NCBI RefSeq assembly: GCF_001468395.1
Contig: NZ_LNSG01000005.1
Coordinates: 310,001 to 374,000 of the forward strand
Length of the DNA stretch: 64,000 bases
Direction: 5' to 3'
Source of the DNA: Sphingopyxis sp. H073
GTDB taxonomy: Bacteria > Pseudomonadota > Alphaproteobacteria > Sphingomonadales > Sphingomonadaceae
Numbering within the stretch: the first letter of the stretch is position 1; the number at the start of each line of letters is the position of its first letter. The notes beneath the pieces were generated by a model that did not search any database, was not told the DNA's origin, and saw nothing but the letters and a program-made list of their open reading frames with translations. This document shows positions 25,952 through 34,450 of the stretch, in pieces. A program made the position numbers and the translations under genes.

Positions 25952-27081
25952 TGTTCCAGCCACTGACCAAGCCCGATCTCGGCAAGACGTGGGAAGATGC
26001 CCGCGTCTATTGCCGCCCGGCGTGCTTCGTCGACCGACCGCACGAGCTTGACGACGGCTGCCTGCGGATCGCCGACACGATGATCTGGTTCGCGGCGTGG
26101 CATGTCAGCCTGCGCGACAATGAGAGCGTCAGATCGGCGATCGTGCCGATATCCGAACTCGACGACTGGATCGCGGCGATGCCCGACCGGCTCGCCGAGG
26201 CGGTGACGGCGCAGCGCGCGGCGGTCGTACGGCCGCGCGGCACGCTGCAGCTCGGCGAGCGCGTCGTGCGGCTGAACGAGCCGCAGGTCATGGGAATTCT
26301 CAACGTGACGCCCGACAGTTTTTCGGACGGCGGCAAGCATATCGACACCGCGGCCGCCAGCGAGGCGGGCTATGCGTTGGCCTCGGCTGGAGCGGCGATC
26401 GTCGATGTCGGCGGGGAATCGACCCGCCCCGGCGCGCCGCTGGTATGGGAAGGCGACGAGATCCAGCGCATCGAGGGCGTCGTTTCAGCGCTGGCGAAGG
26501 GCGGCGTCGCGGTTTCGATCGACACCCGCAAGGCGACGGTGATGGAAGCCGCGCTCGCGGCGGGCGCGACGATCGTGAACGATGTTTCGGCGCTCCGCTA
26601 TGACGAGCGCGCGATGGAGGTGGTCGTGCGCGCAGGCTGCCCGGTGGTGCTGATGCACGCGCCATCGGCAAAGAGCGATCCGCATGAAGGCGGCACCTAT
26701 TCGAATATATTGTTCGACGTTTACGACATGCTCGCCGAGCGCATCGCGGCGTGTACCGCGGCGGGGATCAATCCGGCGAAGATCATCGTCGACCCCGGCC
26801 TCGGCTTCGGCAAGGGCGTCGCCGACAATCTGGCGCTGGTGAACGGGGTGGCGTTGTTCCACACGCTCGGCTGTCCGATCCTGTTCGGCGCAAGCCGGAA
26901 GCGGATGATCGGCGCGCTGGATAATGAGGCGCCTACCGACCAGCGGTTGGGGGGCAGCGTCGCGCTCCATTATCAGGCGGCGACGCAGGGCGCGCAGTTG
27001 CTGCGCGTTCACGACGTTGCGGAGACCCGGCAGGCGCTGAGGGTATGGCGCGGCCTGAGGGACGCTGCGCTGACGGCCTAG
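25951..27081 (+). CDS. folP: Dihydropteroate synthase with N-terminal extension
   Basis: This 376-residue enzyme joins p-aminobenzoate and hydroxymethyl-dihydropterin diphosphate in folate synthesis. The core starts near residue 110 (PQVMGILNVTPDSFSDGG). GGESTRPGAPLV, SIDTRKATVMEAALAAGA, NDVSALRYDE and VDPGLGFGKG are all intact. The first about 105 residues (KPDLGKTWEDARVYCRPACF, then ADTMIWFAAWHVSLRD) are absent from the standard 280-residue enzyme. The start ATG shares its A with the ccrM stop (TGATG), giving tight coupling. Its stop and that of the convergent SDR gene share a CTAG. Confidence 0.93.
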
Positions 27082-27794
27082 AGCGAATAGCCGCCATCGG
27101 CGGCCAGCACGGCGCCGGTGATACTGGCAGCATCGTCCGACAGCAGGAATGAAATCTGGCGCGCGGTTTCGTCGGCGCTGGCCCAGCGGCCGAGCGGCGT
27201 TGCGGCTTTCGCCATCGCATCGATTGCGCCCTCGCGGCTGCCATGTTCGGCGATCATCGCCGGAAAGAAGTCGACATCATCCCAGATCGGCGTGTCGACC
27301 CCGCCGGGGGCAATCGCGTTGACGCGTATGGCGTGCGGCGCGCCTTCCTTTGCAGCGATCCGCGCGAGCTGGATGACGCCTGCCTTCGACGCACCATAAG
27401 CGCCGACACCAGGTTCGGCCTTGATTCCCGAAATCGAGGCGGTGACGACGATCGCGCCGCCGCGGCCGTGCGCGATCATGGCGCGCATCGCGGCGCGCAA
27501 GGTCAGCATCGCGCCGTCGAGATTGACCGAGAGCGTGCGGCGCCAGTCGGTGAAATCCATGTCGGCGATCTGTCCCGCGGTGGCAATGCCGGCGTTGACG
27601 ACGGCGACGTCGGTGTCGACAAGCTCGCTCGCAAGGGCGTCCCACATTTCAGGGCTGGCGACGTCGCGGCCTTGCGACAGATCGACGCCGATGATGCGCG
27701 CGCCCTCGGCTTGCAGCAACGCGGCGGTTGCCGCCCCGATGCCCGATGCGCTGCCGGTGATGAGCGCGGTTCGTCCGGAAAATCGCTTGTCCAT
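27078..27794 (-). CDS. Short-chain dehydrogenase/reductase (3-oxoacyl-ACP reductase-like)
   Basis: This 238-residue classical SDR has TGSASGIGAATAALL (GxxxGxG), NAGIA, the Ser in VTASISGIKA and YGASK with catalytic Tyr and Lys. The C-terminus (ITGAVLAADGGYSL) is the standard end. It is a cytoplasmic NAD(P)-dependent oxidoreductase of unknown substrate. The start is ATG 27794 with AGGG upstream; the frame could begin at 27836. It converges on folP with a 4-base overlap in which both stop codons lie. Confidence 0.88.
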   Translation of the reverse strand: MDKRFSGRTALITGSASGIGAATAALLQAEGARIIGVDLSQGRDVASPEMWDALASELVDTDVAVVNAGIATAGQIADMDFTDWRRTLSVNLDGAMLTLRAAMRAMIAHGRGGAIVVTASISGIKAEPGVGAYGASKAGVIQLARIAAKEGAPHAIRVNAIAPGGVDTPIWDDVDFFPAMIAEHGSREGAIDAMAKAATPLGRWASADETARQISFLLSDDAASITGAVLAADGGYSL

Positions 27795-27839
27795 TCGCTT
27801 GACCCTAATCGGGCCGGCCGAGACCGTCGATGCCAAAAA

Positions 27840-29273
27840 TCAGGCCGCGGTATCGATCCCCAAATCGCTCAATTTGCGATAGAGCGTCGAGCGGCCGATC
27901 CCCAGGCGCCGCGCGACTTCGCTCATGCGGCCGCGGTAGTGGCCGATCGCGAGGCGGATGACGTCGGCCTCGATCTCCTCGAGCGGACGCAGGTTGCCGT
28001 CGGGCAGGTAGAGCGTGACCCCGATCGCTTCGCCGTTGATCGCGACATCGCCTTCGCCGCCGGGCGCGCCGCCGCCGAGCGCGGCCTCGATCGCCTTGAA
28101 ATCGGCGCCGGTCAGGACGTCGGTCTTGCTCGACGTCGCGGCGCGGAACAATACGTCCTGAAGCTGGCGGACATTGCCGGGCCAGGCATAGGCAGCGAGC
28201 AGACGCAGCGCGTCGTCGGTGATCCCGATCTGCCCCATGCCGGGCAGGCCGCCGATACGCGCGAGCAGGTGGCGCGCAAGCGGGCCGACGTCGCCGCGGC
28301 GTTCAGAGAGCGAGGGCAGGGTGAATTGCGCGGTCGAGAGCGCGTAATAGAGATCTTCGCGGAAGTGCCCGGCCTCGATCAGCTTGTCGAGCGGGCTCGC
28401 GGTCGTCGCGATGATGCGGACGTCGACGCTCTGGCGGATCGAGCCGCCGATCATCTGGACTTCGCCGGAGTTTATGAACTCCACGAGCTTGGCCTGCGTT
28501 TCCAGCGGGATACATTCGACATGGTCGATGATGATGCTGCCGCCGTCGGCCTGGACAAGACGGCCGATCTGGCGGTCGAAGGCGCCGGGAAAGGCGCCGC
28601 GTTCGTGGCCGAACAGGCCCGAGCCGATCAGGCCCGGCGATACCGCCGAGCAATCGACCATCACGAGATGGCCGCGCGCGCGCGGCGATGCGCTGTGGAT
28701 CGCGCGGGCGAAGACCTCCTTGCCGGTGCCGGGCTTGCCGTTGATCATCACCGGAACGCGTGCACGCGCAGCCTTCGCGGCGATCGCGAGCGCGCTGCGG
28801 AAATTGGGACTCGACCCGATGATCTCCTCGAACGCCAGCGGCGCGCGGAGCTTTTCGGTGAGCGGGCGGAGTTCGCCCTGCGGTCCGTTCGGCGAGACGA
28901 TGCGGTCGAGCGCACCGAGCAGGCGGTCGGGGGCGATCGGCTTTTGCACGAAATCGCTCGCGCCGGCGCGCATCGACGACACGGCGACCTCGACGCTGTT
29001 GCGCAATGTGATGACGATGAGGGGCAGGGCAGGACGCCAGCGTCGCAGTTCGGCGACGAATTCGCCGATTTCCATGCCCGGCGTGCCCTGGTCGACGAGG
29101 ACGGCGTCGAGCGCCATGCCCTCCTGCGTGCCCAGCTTCGCAAGCGCGGTGTCAGTGTCGCCGGCGACGATGCTGCGCCAGCCGCCGCGCGACAGCAGCG
29201 CCGACAGGAACCGCTGCTGTGCGGGTTCGCTATCGACGATCATCACTGTTCGCGTGTCGCGCTGGCTGGCCAT
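27840..29273 (-). CDS. NtrC-type response regulator with degenerate AAA+ motifs
   Basis: This 477-residue protein has three domains. A receiver (about 1-115) carries Asp in DAVLVDQGTPGM and Lys in FVQKPI. An AAA+ domain (about 140-370) carries Walker A GKPGTGKEV. A Fis-type HTH (VARRLGIGRSTLYRKLSDLG) forms the end. In bacterial enhancer-binding proteins the AAA+ domain carries GAFTGA for sigma-54 contact, but here bases 28581-28598 encode GAFPGA. Walker B is normally hhhDE; here it is IIIDHVE (28515-28535). So sigma-54 activation by ATP hydrolysis is doubtful, and a repressor or sigma-70 role is possible. The start at 29273 gives the better fit; 29318 is possible. Confidence 0.85.
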   Translation of the reverse strand: MASQRDTRTVMIVDSEPAQQRFLSALLSRGGWRSIVAGDTDTALAKLGTQEGMALDAVLVDQGTPGMEIGEFVAELRRWRPALPLIVITLRNSVEVAVSSMRAGASDFVQKPIAPDRLLGALDRIVSPNGPQGELRPLTEKLRAPLAFEEIIGSSPNFRSALAIAAKAARARVPVMINGKPGTGKEVFARAIHSASPRARGHLVMVDCSAVSPGLIGSGLFGHERGAFPGAFDRQIGRLVQADGGSIIIDHVECIPLETQAKLVEFINSGEVQMIGGSIRQSVDVRIIATTASPLDKLIEAGHFREDLYYALSTAQFTLPSLSERRGDVGPLARHLLARIGGLPGMGQIGITDDALRLLAAYAWPGNVRQLQDVLFRAATSSKTDVLTGADFKAIEAALGGGAPGGEGDVAINGEAIGVTLYLPDGNLRPLEEIEADVIRLAIGHYRGRMSEVARRLGIGRSTLYRKLSDLGIDTAA

Positions 29274-29464
29274 AATCCCCGTTCTGCCCCTATGTTCGGA
29301 TGTCTGATGCCGTGCCATCCGTTCAAGCGCTGTGATCTACGGCATAGGGGTAAAGGGGCTATTAAGGCCGTTCGGCTTTCGCCACGATGAAGGGCTTTTT
29401 CCCGCCAGCGCCCCTTGAGCATCGCGAAAGGCGTGGCTAAGACCGGCGCGACGCTCGATTCTGG

Positions 29465-29512
29465 GGCGCGCCACCCGCGCATCCAAAGCGATTATGGGCG
29501 CGTGGGCGCGCC
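29465..29512. terminator. Hairpin with GGCGCGCC ends upstream of subunit IV gene
   Basis: GGCGCGCC at 29465-29472 and again at 29505-29512 pair, with partial inner pairing, followed by TTTCGG. It lies 29 bases before the small oxidase-subunit gene in the 268-base gap from the regulator. The rest of that gap shows no gene; a TAAAGGGG-rich stretch is at about 29346. Confidence 0.35.
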
Positions 29513-29541
29513 TTTCGGCGAACAGGCAAAGGGGACAGGGC

Positions 29542-29661
29542 ATGGCGGAACAGGAAATGAAAGCGGCGAACGAAACCTATGCGGGTTTCCTCAGCATGCT
29601 GAAAATCGGCACGATCATCACGGTGGTCGTCGCGGCCTTCGTCGTCCTCATCATCTCCTGA
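29542..29661 (+). CDS. aa3-type cytochrome c oxidase subunit IV
   Basis: This 39-residue protein fits the bacterial aa3 subunit IV family: a soluble start (MAEQEMKAANETYAGFLSML) and a single transmembrane helix (IITVVVAAFVVLIIS). In Paracoccus and Rhodobacter, subunit IV is a similarly small single-helix protein of the oxidase with no clear catalytic role. Here it stands 13 bases before pntAA and away from the main oxidase genes. AAAGGGGACAGGG precedes the start. Confidence 0.85.
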   Translation: MAEQEMKAANETYAGFLSMLKIGTIITVVVAAFVVLIIS

Positions 29662-29674
29662 CCGGCCCTTTGCC

Positions 29675-30796
29675 ATGCGCATCGCCGTCCTGAAGGAACT
29701 CGCCCCCGGCGAGACCCGCGTCGCCGCGACCCCCGAAACCGTGAAGAAATTCATCGGGCTGGGCGCTGAATTGGCCGTCGAGACGGGAGCGGGGGAGGCG
29801 GCATCGATCGCCGACGCCGACTATACCGCTGCCGGCGCCAGCGTCGGCAGCCGTGCCGAGGTGCTGAAGGGTGCGAACATCATCCTCGGCATCCAGGGAC
29901 CGGACCCCAAAGACCTCAAGGGCTTTGCCGAAGGCGCCTGGCTCGCCGCGGGGCTCAACCCGTTCGGCGAGCGCGCGCGCGTCGACGACTATGCGAAGCT
30001 CGGGATCGAAGCGCTCGCGATGGAATTCATGCCGCGCATCACGCGCGCCCAGTCGATGGATATCCTGTCGAGCCAGGCGAACCTCGCGGGGTACAAGGCG
30101 GTGCTGATGGCGGCGAATGCCTATGGCCGCGCCTTCCCGATGATGATGACCGCCGCGGGCACCGTCAGCGCCGCCAAGGCGTTCGTGATGGGCGTCGGCG
30201 TCGCGGGGCTGCAGGCGATCGCGACCGCACGGCGCCTGGGCGCGCAGGTCAGCGCGACCGACGTGCGCTCGGCGACCAAGGAACAGATATTGTCGCTCGG
30301 CGCGAAGCCGATCTTCGTCGAAAGTGTCGCCGGGATCGAGGGCGAAGGCGCGGGCGGCTATGCCACCGAAATGTCGGAAGAATATCAGAAGGCGCAGGCC
30401 GAACTGGTGTCGGGCCATATCGCCAAGCAGGACATCGTCATCACCACCGCGCTGATCCCCGGCCGCCCCGCGCCGCGGCTTATTTCGGACGCGCAGCTTG
30501 CGACGATGCGGACGGGCAGCGTGATCGTCGACATGGCGGCCGAAAGCGGTGGCAATGTCGAGGGTGCGGTCGCCGGTGAGGCGAAGCGCATCCACGGCGT
30601 TACCGTGATCGGCGCGAAGAATATCGCGGCGCTGATGCCTGCCGATACCAGCGCGCTGTTCAGCCGCAACCTGTTCAACTTCCTGTCGGCTTTTTGGGAC
30701 AAGGAAGCCGGCAAGCCGGTGCTCGACGAGGAAATCGGCAATGCCGTGCGCCTGACGCAGGGCGGCAAGGTCGTGAACGAGCGGTTGCTGGGATAA
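29675..30796 (+). CDS. pntAA: NAD(P) transhydrogenase subunit alpha part 1 (NAD-binding domain I)
   Basis: This 373-residue protein is the soluble NAD(H)-binding domain I of the proton-translocating transhydrogenase, which makes NADPH from NADH using the proton gradient. The alanine-dehydrogenase-like fold is seen in the N-terminal RIAVLKELAPGETRVAATPE and the Rossmann GVGVAGLQAIATARRLGAQV near residue 175. In E. coli PntA is one chain; here, as in Rhodospirillum, it is split, with the second part at 31678. It follows the oxidase subunit by 13 bases. Confidence 0.93.
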   Translation: MRIAVLKELAPGETRVAATPETVKKFIGLGAELAVETGAGEAASIADADYTAAGASVGSRAEVLKGANIILGIQGPDPKDLKGFAEGAWLAAGLNPFGERARVDDYAKLGIEALAMEFMPRITRAQSMDILSSQANLAGYKAVLMAANAYGRAFPMMMTAAGTVSAAKAFVMGVGVAGLQAIATARRLGAQVSATDVRSATKEQILSLGAKPIFVESVAGIEGEGAGGYATEMSEEYQKAQAELVSGHIAKQDIVITTALIPGRPAPRLISDAQLATMRTGSVIVDMAAESGGNVEGAVAGEAKRIHGVTVIGAKNIAALMPADTSALFSRNLFNFLSAFWDKEAGKPVLDEEIGNAVRLTQGGKVVNERLLG

Positions 30797-30858
30797 GCAA
30801 TTCCGCGCTGTCTTTCTTCTGAAACTTTCGCGCCGCAGGGCGCGTTTCGCTGCGAGTG

Positions 30859-30883
30859 GCCGCGGATTCTTCGAATCCGCGGC
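30859..30883. terminator. Strong hairpin between pntAA and the fasciclin gene
   Basis: GCCGCGGATTC, TTC, GAATCCGCGGC form an 11-bp perfect stem with a three-base loop, 62 bases after the pntAA stop and 32 bases before the fasciclin start. It is followed by ATTTCGCCTTTGG, so it may terminate or attenuate pntAA transcription. Confidence 0.6.
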
Positions 30884-30915
30884 ATTTCGCCTTTGGTTTC
30901 AAGGAGAATGACGAG

Positions 30916-31530
30916 ATGACGAAACATATGCTGCTTGCGGCCGTAGTGGGTGCCGGTCTGGCGCTCGGCGGGTGCAACAAGGCCGCCGAGGCGCCCAAAG
31001 CCGAGACCGACGCGGCCGCGACCGGCGATGTCGCCACCGCGAGTGGCAACCCGACCATCGGCGGCGCCGAGATGTTGCCGACCCGGAACATCGTCGAAAA
31101 CGCCTCGGCCTCGCCGATCCACAAGCAGCTTGTCGCGGCGGTCAAGCAGGCGGGTCTCGTCGAGACGCTGTCGGGTCCCGGTCCCTTCACCGTCTTTGCG
31201 CCGACCGATGAAGGTTTTGCGCAGATTCCCGCAGTGACGCGCGACGGCTGGATGCGCCCCGCGCAAAAGGATGTGCTCGCGGGCGTGCTCAAATATCATG
31301 TCGTGCCGGGCAAGCTGACGATCGCCGATATCGAGGCGAAAATCGCGGAGGGCAAGGGCAGCGCGATGCTCAAGACCGCCGATGGGCAGGATCTGACCGC
31401 GACCGAGAGCGACGGCGCGATCCTGCTGACCAGCGCAAGCGGGAACAAGGCGCTGGTGACGCAGGGCGACGTCGCCCAGTCGAACGGGGTGATTCATGTC
31501 GTCGACGCGGTGCTGCTGCCCAAGATGTAG
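30916..31530 (+). CDS. Fasciclin-domain lipoprotein
   Basis: This 204-residue protein has a lipoprotein signal (LLAAVVGAGLALGGC, Cys at about 20), an Ala/Thr-rich linker, and one fasciclin (FAS1) domain: GLVETLSGPGPFTVFAPTDE, VLKYHVVPGKLT, and SNGVIHVVDAVLLP at the end. FAS1 domains mediate adhesion or surface-associated interactions. It is predicted in the outer membrane or periplasm. It stands between the two halves of the pnt alpha genes, preceded by a hairpin and followed by a terminator, so it seems to be a separate unit. AAGGAG precedes the start. Confidence 0.9.
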   Translation: MTKHMLLAAVVGAGLALGGCNKAAEAPKAETDAAATGDVATASGNPTIGGAEMLPTRNIVENASASPIHKQLVAAVKQAGLVETLSGPGPFTVFAPTDEGFAQIPAVTRDGWMRPAQKDVLAGVLKYHVVPGKLTIADIEAKIAEGKGSAMLKTADGQDLTATESDGAILLTSASGNKALVTQGDVAQSNGVIHVVDAVLLPKM

Positions 31531-31558
31531 CTTGTTCCGCGCAATTTAATTACGCCCC

Positions 31559-31602
31559 GGGCGCGCCTTTCCTCCGATCGCGAAGGGTGCGCCCGTTTTT
31601 TT
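31559..31602 (+). terminator. Rho-independent terminator after the fasciclin gene
   Basis: GGGCGCGCC (31559-31567) and GGTGCGCCC (31586-31594) form a stem with one mismatch or wobble, followed by a run of seven T's at 31596-31602. It lies 29 bases after the stop codon and 76 bases before pntAB. Confidence 0.8.
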
Positions 31603-31677
31603 GACAGCTTTGGAGTCGACACGCCCCCTCGCGCACGGCAAGAGGTGCGCCAAGCGGAATCAGCAGGGGAGCCGGCC

Positions 31678-31959
31678 GTGGACTTTATCTCGATTTTCTC
31701 GATTTTCCTTCTGGCCTGTTTCGTGGGCTATTTTGTCGTCTGGTCGGTGACGCCCGCGCTGCACACGCCGCTGATGAGCGTCACCAACGCGATTTCCTCC
31801 GTCATCATCGTCGGTGCGCTGATCGCCAGCGCGGCCGCCGGTTCGCCGCTGTCGAAATGGCTTGGCCTTGCCGCCGTGGTGATGGCGAGCATCAACATTT
31901 TCGGCGGCTTCGCGGTCACCGAGCGGATGCTCGCGATGTACAAGAAGAAAGAGCGCTGA
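31678..31959 (+). CDS. pntAB: NAD(P) transhydrogenase subunit alpha part 2 (membrane domain)
   Basis: This 93-residue protein holds three transmembrane helices of transhydrogenase domain II (FISIFSIFLLACFVGYFVVW; TNAISSVIIVGALIASAA; LGLAAVVMASINIFGGFAVT). It is needed to build the proton channel with PntB. The start is GTG 31678, with AGGGGAG 7 bases upstream. It is separated from pntAA by the fasciclin gene and its terminator, so it must have its own promoter or rely on read-through. Confidence 0.93.
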   Translation: MDFISIFSIFLLACFVGYFVVWSVTPALHTPLMSVTNAISSVIIVGALIASAAAGSPLSKWLGLAAVVMASINIFGGFAVTERMLAMYKKKER

Positions 31960-32018
31960 GGCGCGGCAATCCTTGGATTTGACGGGCCGGGGACGGACGG
32001 CCCGACGGGGGAATTAGA

Positions 32019-33470
32019 ATGCACGAAGTAGCACCGATCAATCCCTGGGTGGCGCTGGCTTATCTGGCCTCGGGCATCCTTTTCATTCTGGCGTTGCGCG
32101 GGCTGTCGAGCCCGGCCTCGTCGCGACGCGGCAACCGCTACGGCATGATCGGCATGACGATCGCGGTCGTCACCACGCTGCTGACCCACGTCCCGCGGAC
32201 GGGCGAGGGCGCGTTCGACACGATCGCGATCGCCGAAGTGCTCGGCGCGATCGGTATCGGCGCGGTGATCGGTATCGTCATGGCGCGCAGGATCGCGATG
32301 ACCGCGATGCCGCAGCTCGTCGCGGCCTTTCACAGCCTCGTCGGCCTTGCTGCGGTCGCCGTGGCGGCGGCAGCCTATCTCAACCCCGGCGCCTTCCACA
32401 TCGCCGACGCGGCGGGCGAAATCTTCGCTGTCAGCCGTGTCGAAATGGGTCTCGGCATCGCGATCGGTGCGATCACTTTCTCGGGATCGGTCATCGCCTT
32501 CCTGAAACTGAACGGCAATATGTCGGGCTCGCCGATCATGCTGCCGGGCCGCCATATCATCAACCTCGGCACGCTCGCCGCGATCATCGGCCTTGTCGCC
32601 TATTTCCTGACCGACCAAAGCCCATGGGTCTTCTGGACGATCACCGCGCTGAGCTTCCTGATCGGTTTCCTGCTCATCATCCCGATCGGCGGCGCCGACA
32701 TGCCGGTCGTCGTGTCGATGCTGAACAGCTATTCGGGCTGGGCCGCGGCGGCGATGGGCTTCACGCTCGGCAACACCGCGATGATCATCACCGGCGCGCT
32801 CGTCGGTTCGTCGGGCGCGATCCTGTCGTACATCATGTGCCGTGCGATGAACCGCAGCTTCATCAGCGTCATCGCGGGCGGCTTCGGCGCCGACGCGGCG
32901 GCCGCTGCGGGCGGGGCAAAGGAACAGCGTCCGTGGAAGCCGGGCAGCGCCGACGACGCCGCCTTCCTGATGAGCCAGGCCGAGAATGTCATCATCGTCC
33001 CCGGTTACGGCATGGCGGTCGCGCAGGCGCAGCACGCGCTGCGCGAGATGGCCGACCAGCTGAAGAAGGAAGGCGTCAACGTCAAATATGCGATCCACCC
33101 GGTCGCAGGGCGTATGCCGGGCCATATGAACGTGCTGCTCGCCGAGGCGAACGTCCCCTATGACGAGGTATTCGAGCTCGAGGACATCAACGGCGAATTC
33201 GCACAGGCCGACGTCGCCTTCGTCATCGGCGCGAACGACGTGACCAATCCGGCGGCGAAGACCGACAAGACCTCGCCGATCTATGGCATGCCCGTGCTCG
33301 ACGTCGAAAAGGCCAAGACCGTGCTGTTCGTGAAGCGTTCGATGGGCGGGGTCGGCTATGCCGGCGTCGACAATGACGTCTTTTACATGGACAATACGAT
33401 GATGCTGCTCGGCGACGCGAAGAAGATGGCCGACGACATCGTCAAGGCGCTGAGCGGTAGCGGGCATTAG
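32019..33470 (+). CDS. pntB: NAD(P) transhydrogenase subunit beta
   Basis: This 483-residue protein holds the remaining membrane helices and the NADP(H)-binding domain III of transhydrogenase. N-terminal about 270 residues are hydrophobic helices. The C-terminal domain shows VIIVPGYGMAVAQAQHALRE, HPVAGRMPGHMNVLLAEANV and DVAFVIGANDVTNPAA with KRSMGGVGYAG, all standard. A purine-rich GGGGGAATTAGA precedes the ATG, 59 bases after pntAB, so the two genes are co-transcribed. Confidence 0.96.
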   Translation: MHEVAPINPWVALAYLASGILFILALRGLSSPASSRRGNRYGMIGMTIAVVTTLLTHVPRTGEGAFDTIAIAEVLGAIGIGAVIGIVMARRIAMTAMPQLVAAFHSLVGLAAVAVAAAAYLNPGAFHIADAAGEIFAVSRVEMGLGIAIGAITFSGSVIAFLKLNGNMSGSPIMLPGRHIINLGTLAAIIGLVAYFLTDQSPWVFWTITALSFLIGFLLIIPIGGADMPVVVSMLNSYSGWAAAAMGFTLGNTAMIITGALVGSSGAILSYIMCRAMNRSFISVIAGGFGADAAAAAGGAKEQRPWKPGSADDAAFLMSQAENVIIVPGYGMAVAQAQHALREMADQLKKEGVNVKYAIHPVAGRMPGHMNVLLAEANVPYDEVFELEDINGEFAQADVAFVIGANDVTNPAAKTDKTSPIYGMPVLDVEKAKTVLFVKRSMGGVGYAGVDNDVFYMDNTMMLLGDAKKMADDIVKALSGSGH

Positions 33471-33557
33471 GACCCGCGCGGCTCCGGGCGCTGACGGCCT
33501 GCCGCAAAACTTCGCTCGCGGGCTTGCCCGACGGCGACAGTTTTTCTAGCCAAGTTC

Positions 33558-33585
33558 GGGACCGGGTCCGACGAGACCCGGTCCC
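33558..33585. terminator. Strong inverted repeat after pntB
   Basis: GGGACCGGGTC and GACCCGGTCCC form an 11-bp perfect stem with a six-base loop (CGACGA), followed by GTTGCATTT. It lies 88 bases after the pntB stop and 21 bases before the racemase gene; its lack of a T run leaves open whether it ends pntB transcription or regulates the next gene. Confidence 0.6.
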
Positions 33586-33606
33586 GTTGCATTTCGGAGG
33601 ACCATT

Positions 33607-34305
33607 TTGCGCAAGATCGGCCTGATCGGGGGAATGAGCTGGGCATCGACCGAGCTTTATTACAGGCATCTCAACAAGGGCGTCCAAAAACGTCTCGGCA
33701 CCGCCTGCTCGGCGCCGATCCTGATGGAGAGCCTCAATTATTGCGAGCTTTCGCGCATCTCGACGCCGGAGCAATGGGCGCATGCGAAAGAGGTGCTGAT
33801 CGCGTCGGCGAAGCGGCTGCAGGATGCGGGCGCGACCGCGCTGATGATCGCGGCCAATTCGATGCACAGGGTCGCCGAGGATGTTGCCGGGGCGATTTCG
33901 ATCCCGCTGCTCCACATCGTCGACGAGACCGGCGAGAAGATGAAGGCCGACGGCGTCAAGGCCGCGGCGGTCATCGGCACGCGCAACGTCATGACCGAGC
34001 CCTGGTTTCGCCAGCGGCTCGTCCGCCACGGGCTGACGCTTGCGCCCTATGACACGAGCCGCGCCGAGGAGATCGACCGGATCATCTACGAAGAGCTGAT
34101 GCTGGGCAAGGTGAACGAAAGCTCGCGCCGCACGATGAAGACTTTCATCACCGACATCGCGAAACAGGATGTCCAGGCGATCGTGCTGGCCTGCACCGAA
34201 CTGGTGATGCTCGTCGACACCGATGCCAATGTCCTGCCGATCTATGACACGACGCGTATCCATGTGGCGGCGGGGGTCGACTGGATACTGGGGGATGCGC
34301 CCTGA
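33607..34305 (+). CDS. Aspartate/glutamate racemase-family protein missing the first catalytic Cys
   Basis: This 232-residue protein aligns with YgeA-type amino-acid racemases: IGLIGGMSWASTELYYRHLN at the start, LHIVDETGEKMKADG, and LPIYDTTRIH near the end. The family uses two Cys as acid/base. The second is present (VLACTELVML near residue 198), but the first, usually in CTNTMH-like motif, is replaced by Ala (IAANSMHRVA near residue 81). Racemisation by the two-Cys mechanism is therefore doubtful; a one-Cys lyase or isomerase is possible. The start is TTG 33607, with CGGAGG 7 bases upstream. Confidence 0.85.
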   Translation: MRKIGLIGGMSWASTELYYRHLNKGVQKRLGTACSAPILMESLNYCELSRISTPEQWAHAKEVLIASAKRLQDAGATALMIAANSMHRVAEDVAGAISIPLLHIVDETGEKMKADGVKAAAVIGTRNVMTEPWFRQRLVRHGLTLAPYDTSRAEEIDRIIYEELMLGKVNESSRRTMKTFITDIAKQDVQAIVLACTELVMLVDTDANVLPIYDTTRIHVAAGVDWILGDAP

Positions 34306-34312
34306 ACTCGAA

Positions 34313-34442
34313 TCCTCCCTGTGGCGCAGCCATGGGGAGGGGGACCATCCGAAGGATGGTGGAGGGGCGGCGACGTTGCGCTAATTGCCCCTCCGTCAGC
34401 GCTTCGCGCTGCCACCTCCCCATCGCTGCGCGACAGGGAGGA
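34313..34442. repeat. Inverted-repeat element (TCCTCCCTGT...GGGGAGG type)
   Basis: The left arm (34313-34340) and the right arm (34415-34442) are 28 bases each and match in 26 positions when one is inverted. Inside are smaller hairpins: ACCATCC/GGATGGT, GGAGGGGC/GCCCCTCC and CAGCGCTTCGCGCTG. The whole sits between two convergent genes and is a different family from the 10441/22994 element. Confidence 0.85.
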
Positions 34443-34450
34443 TCAAAGGA

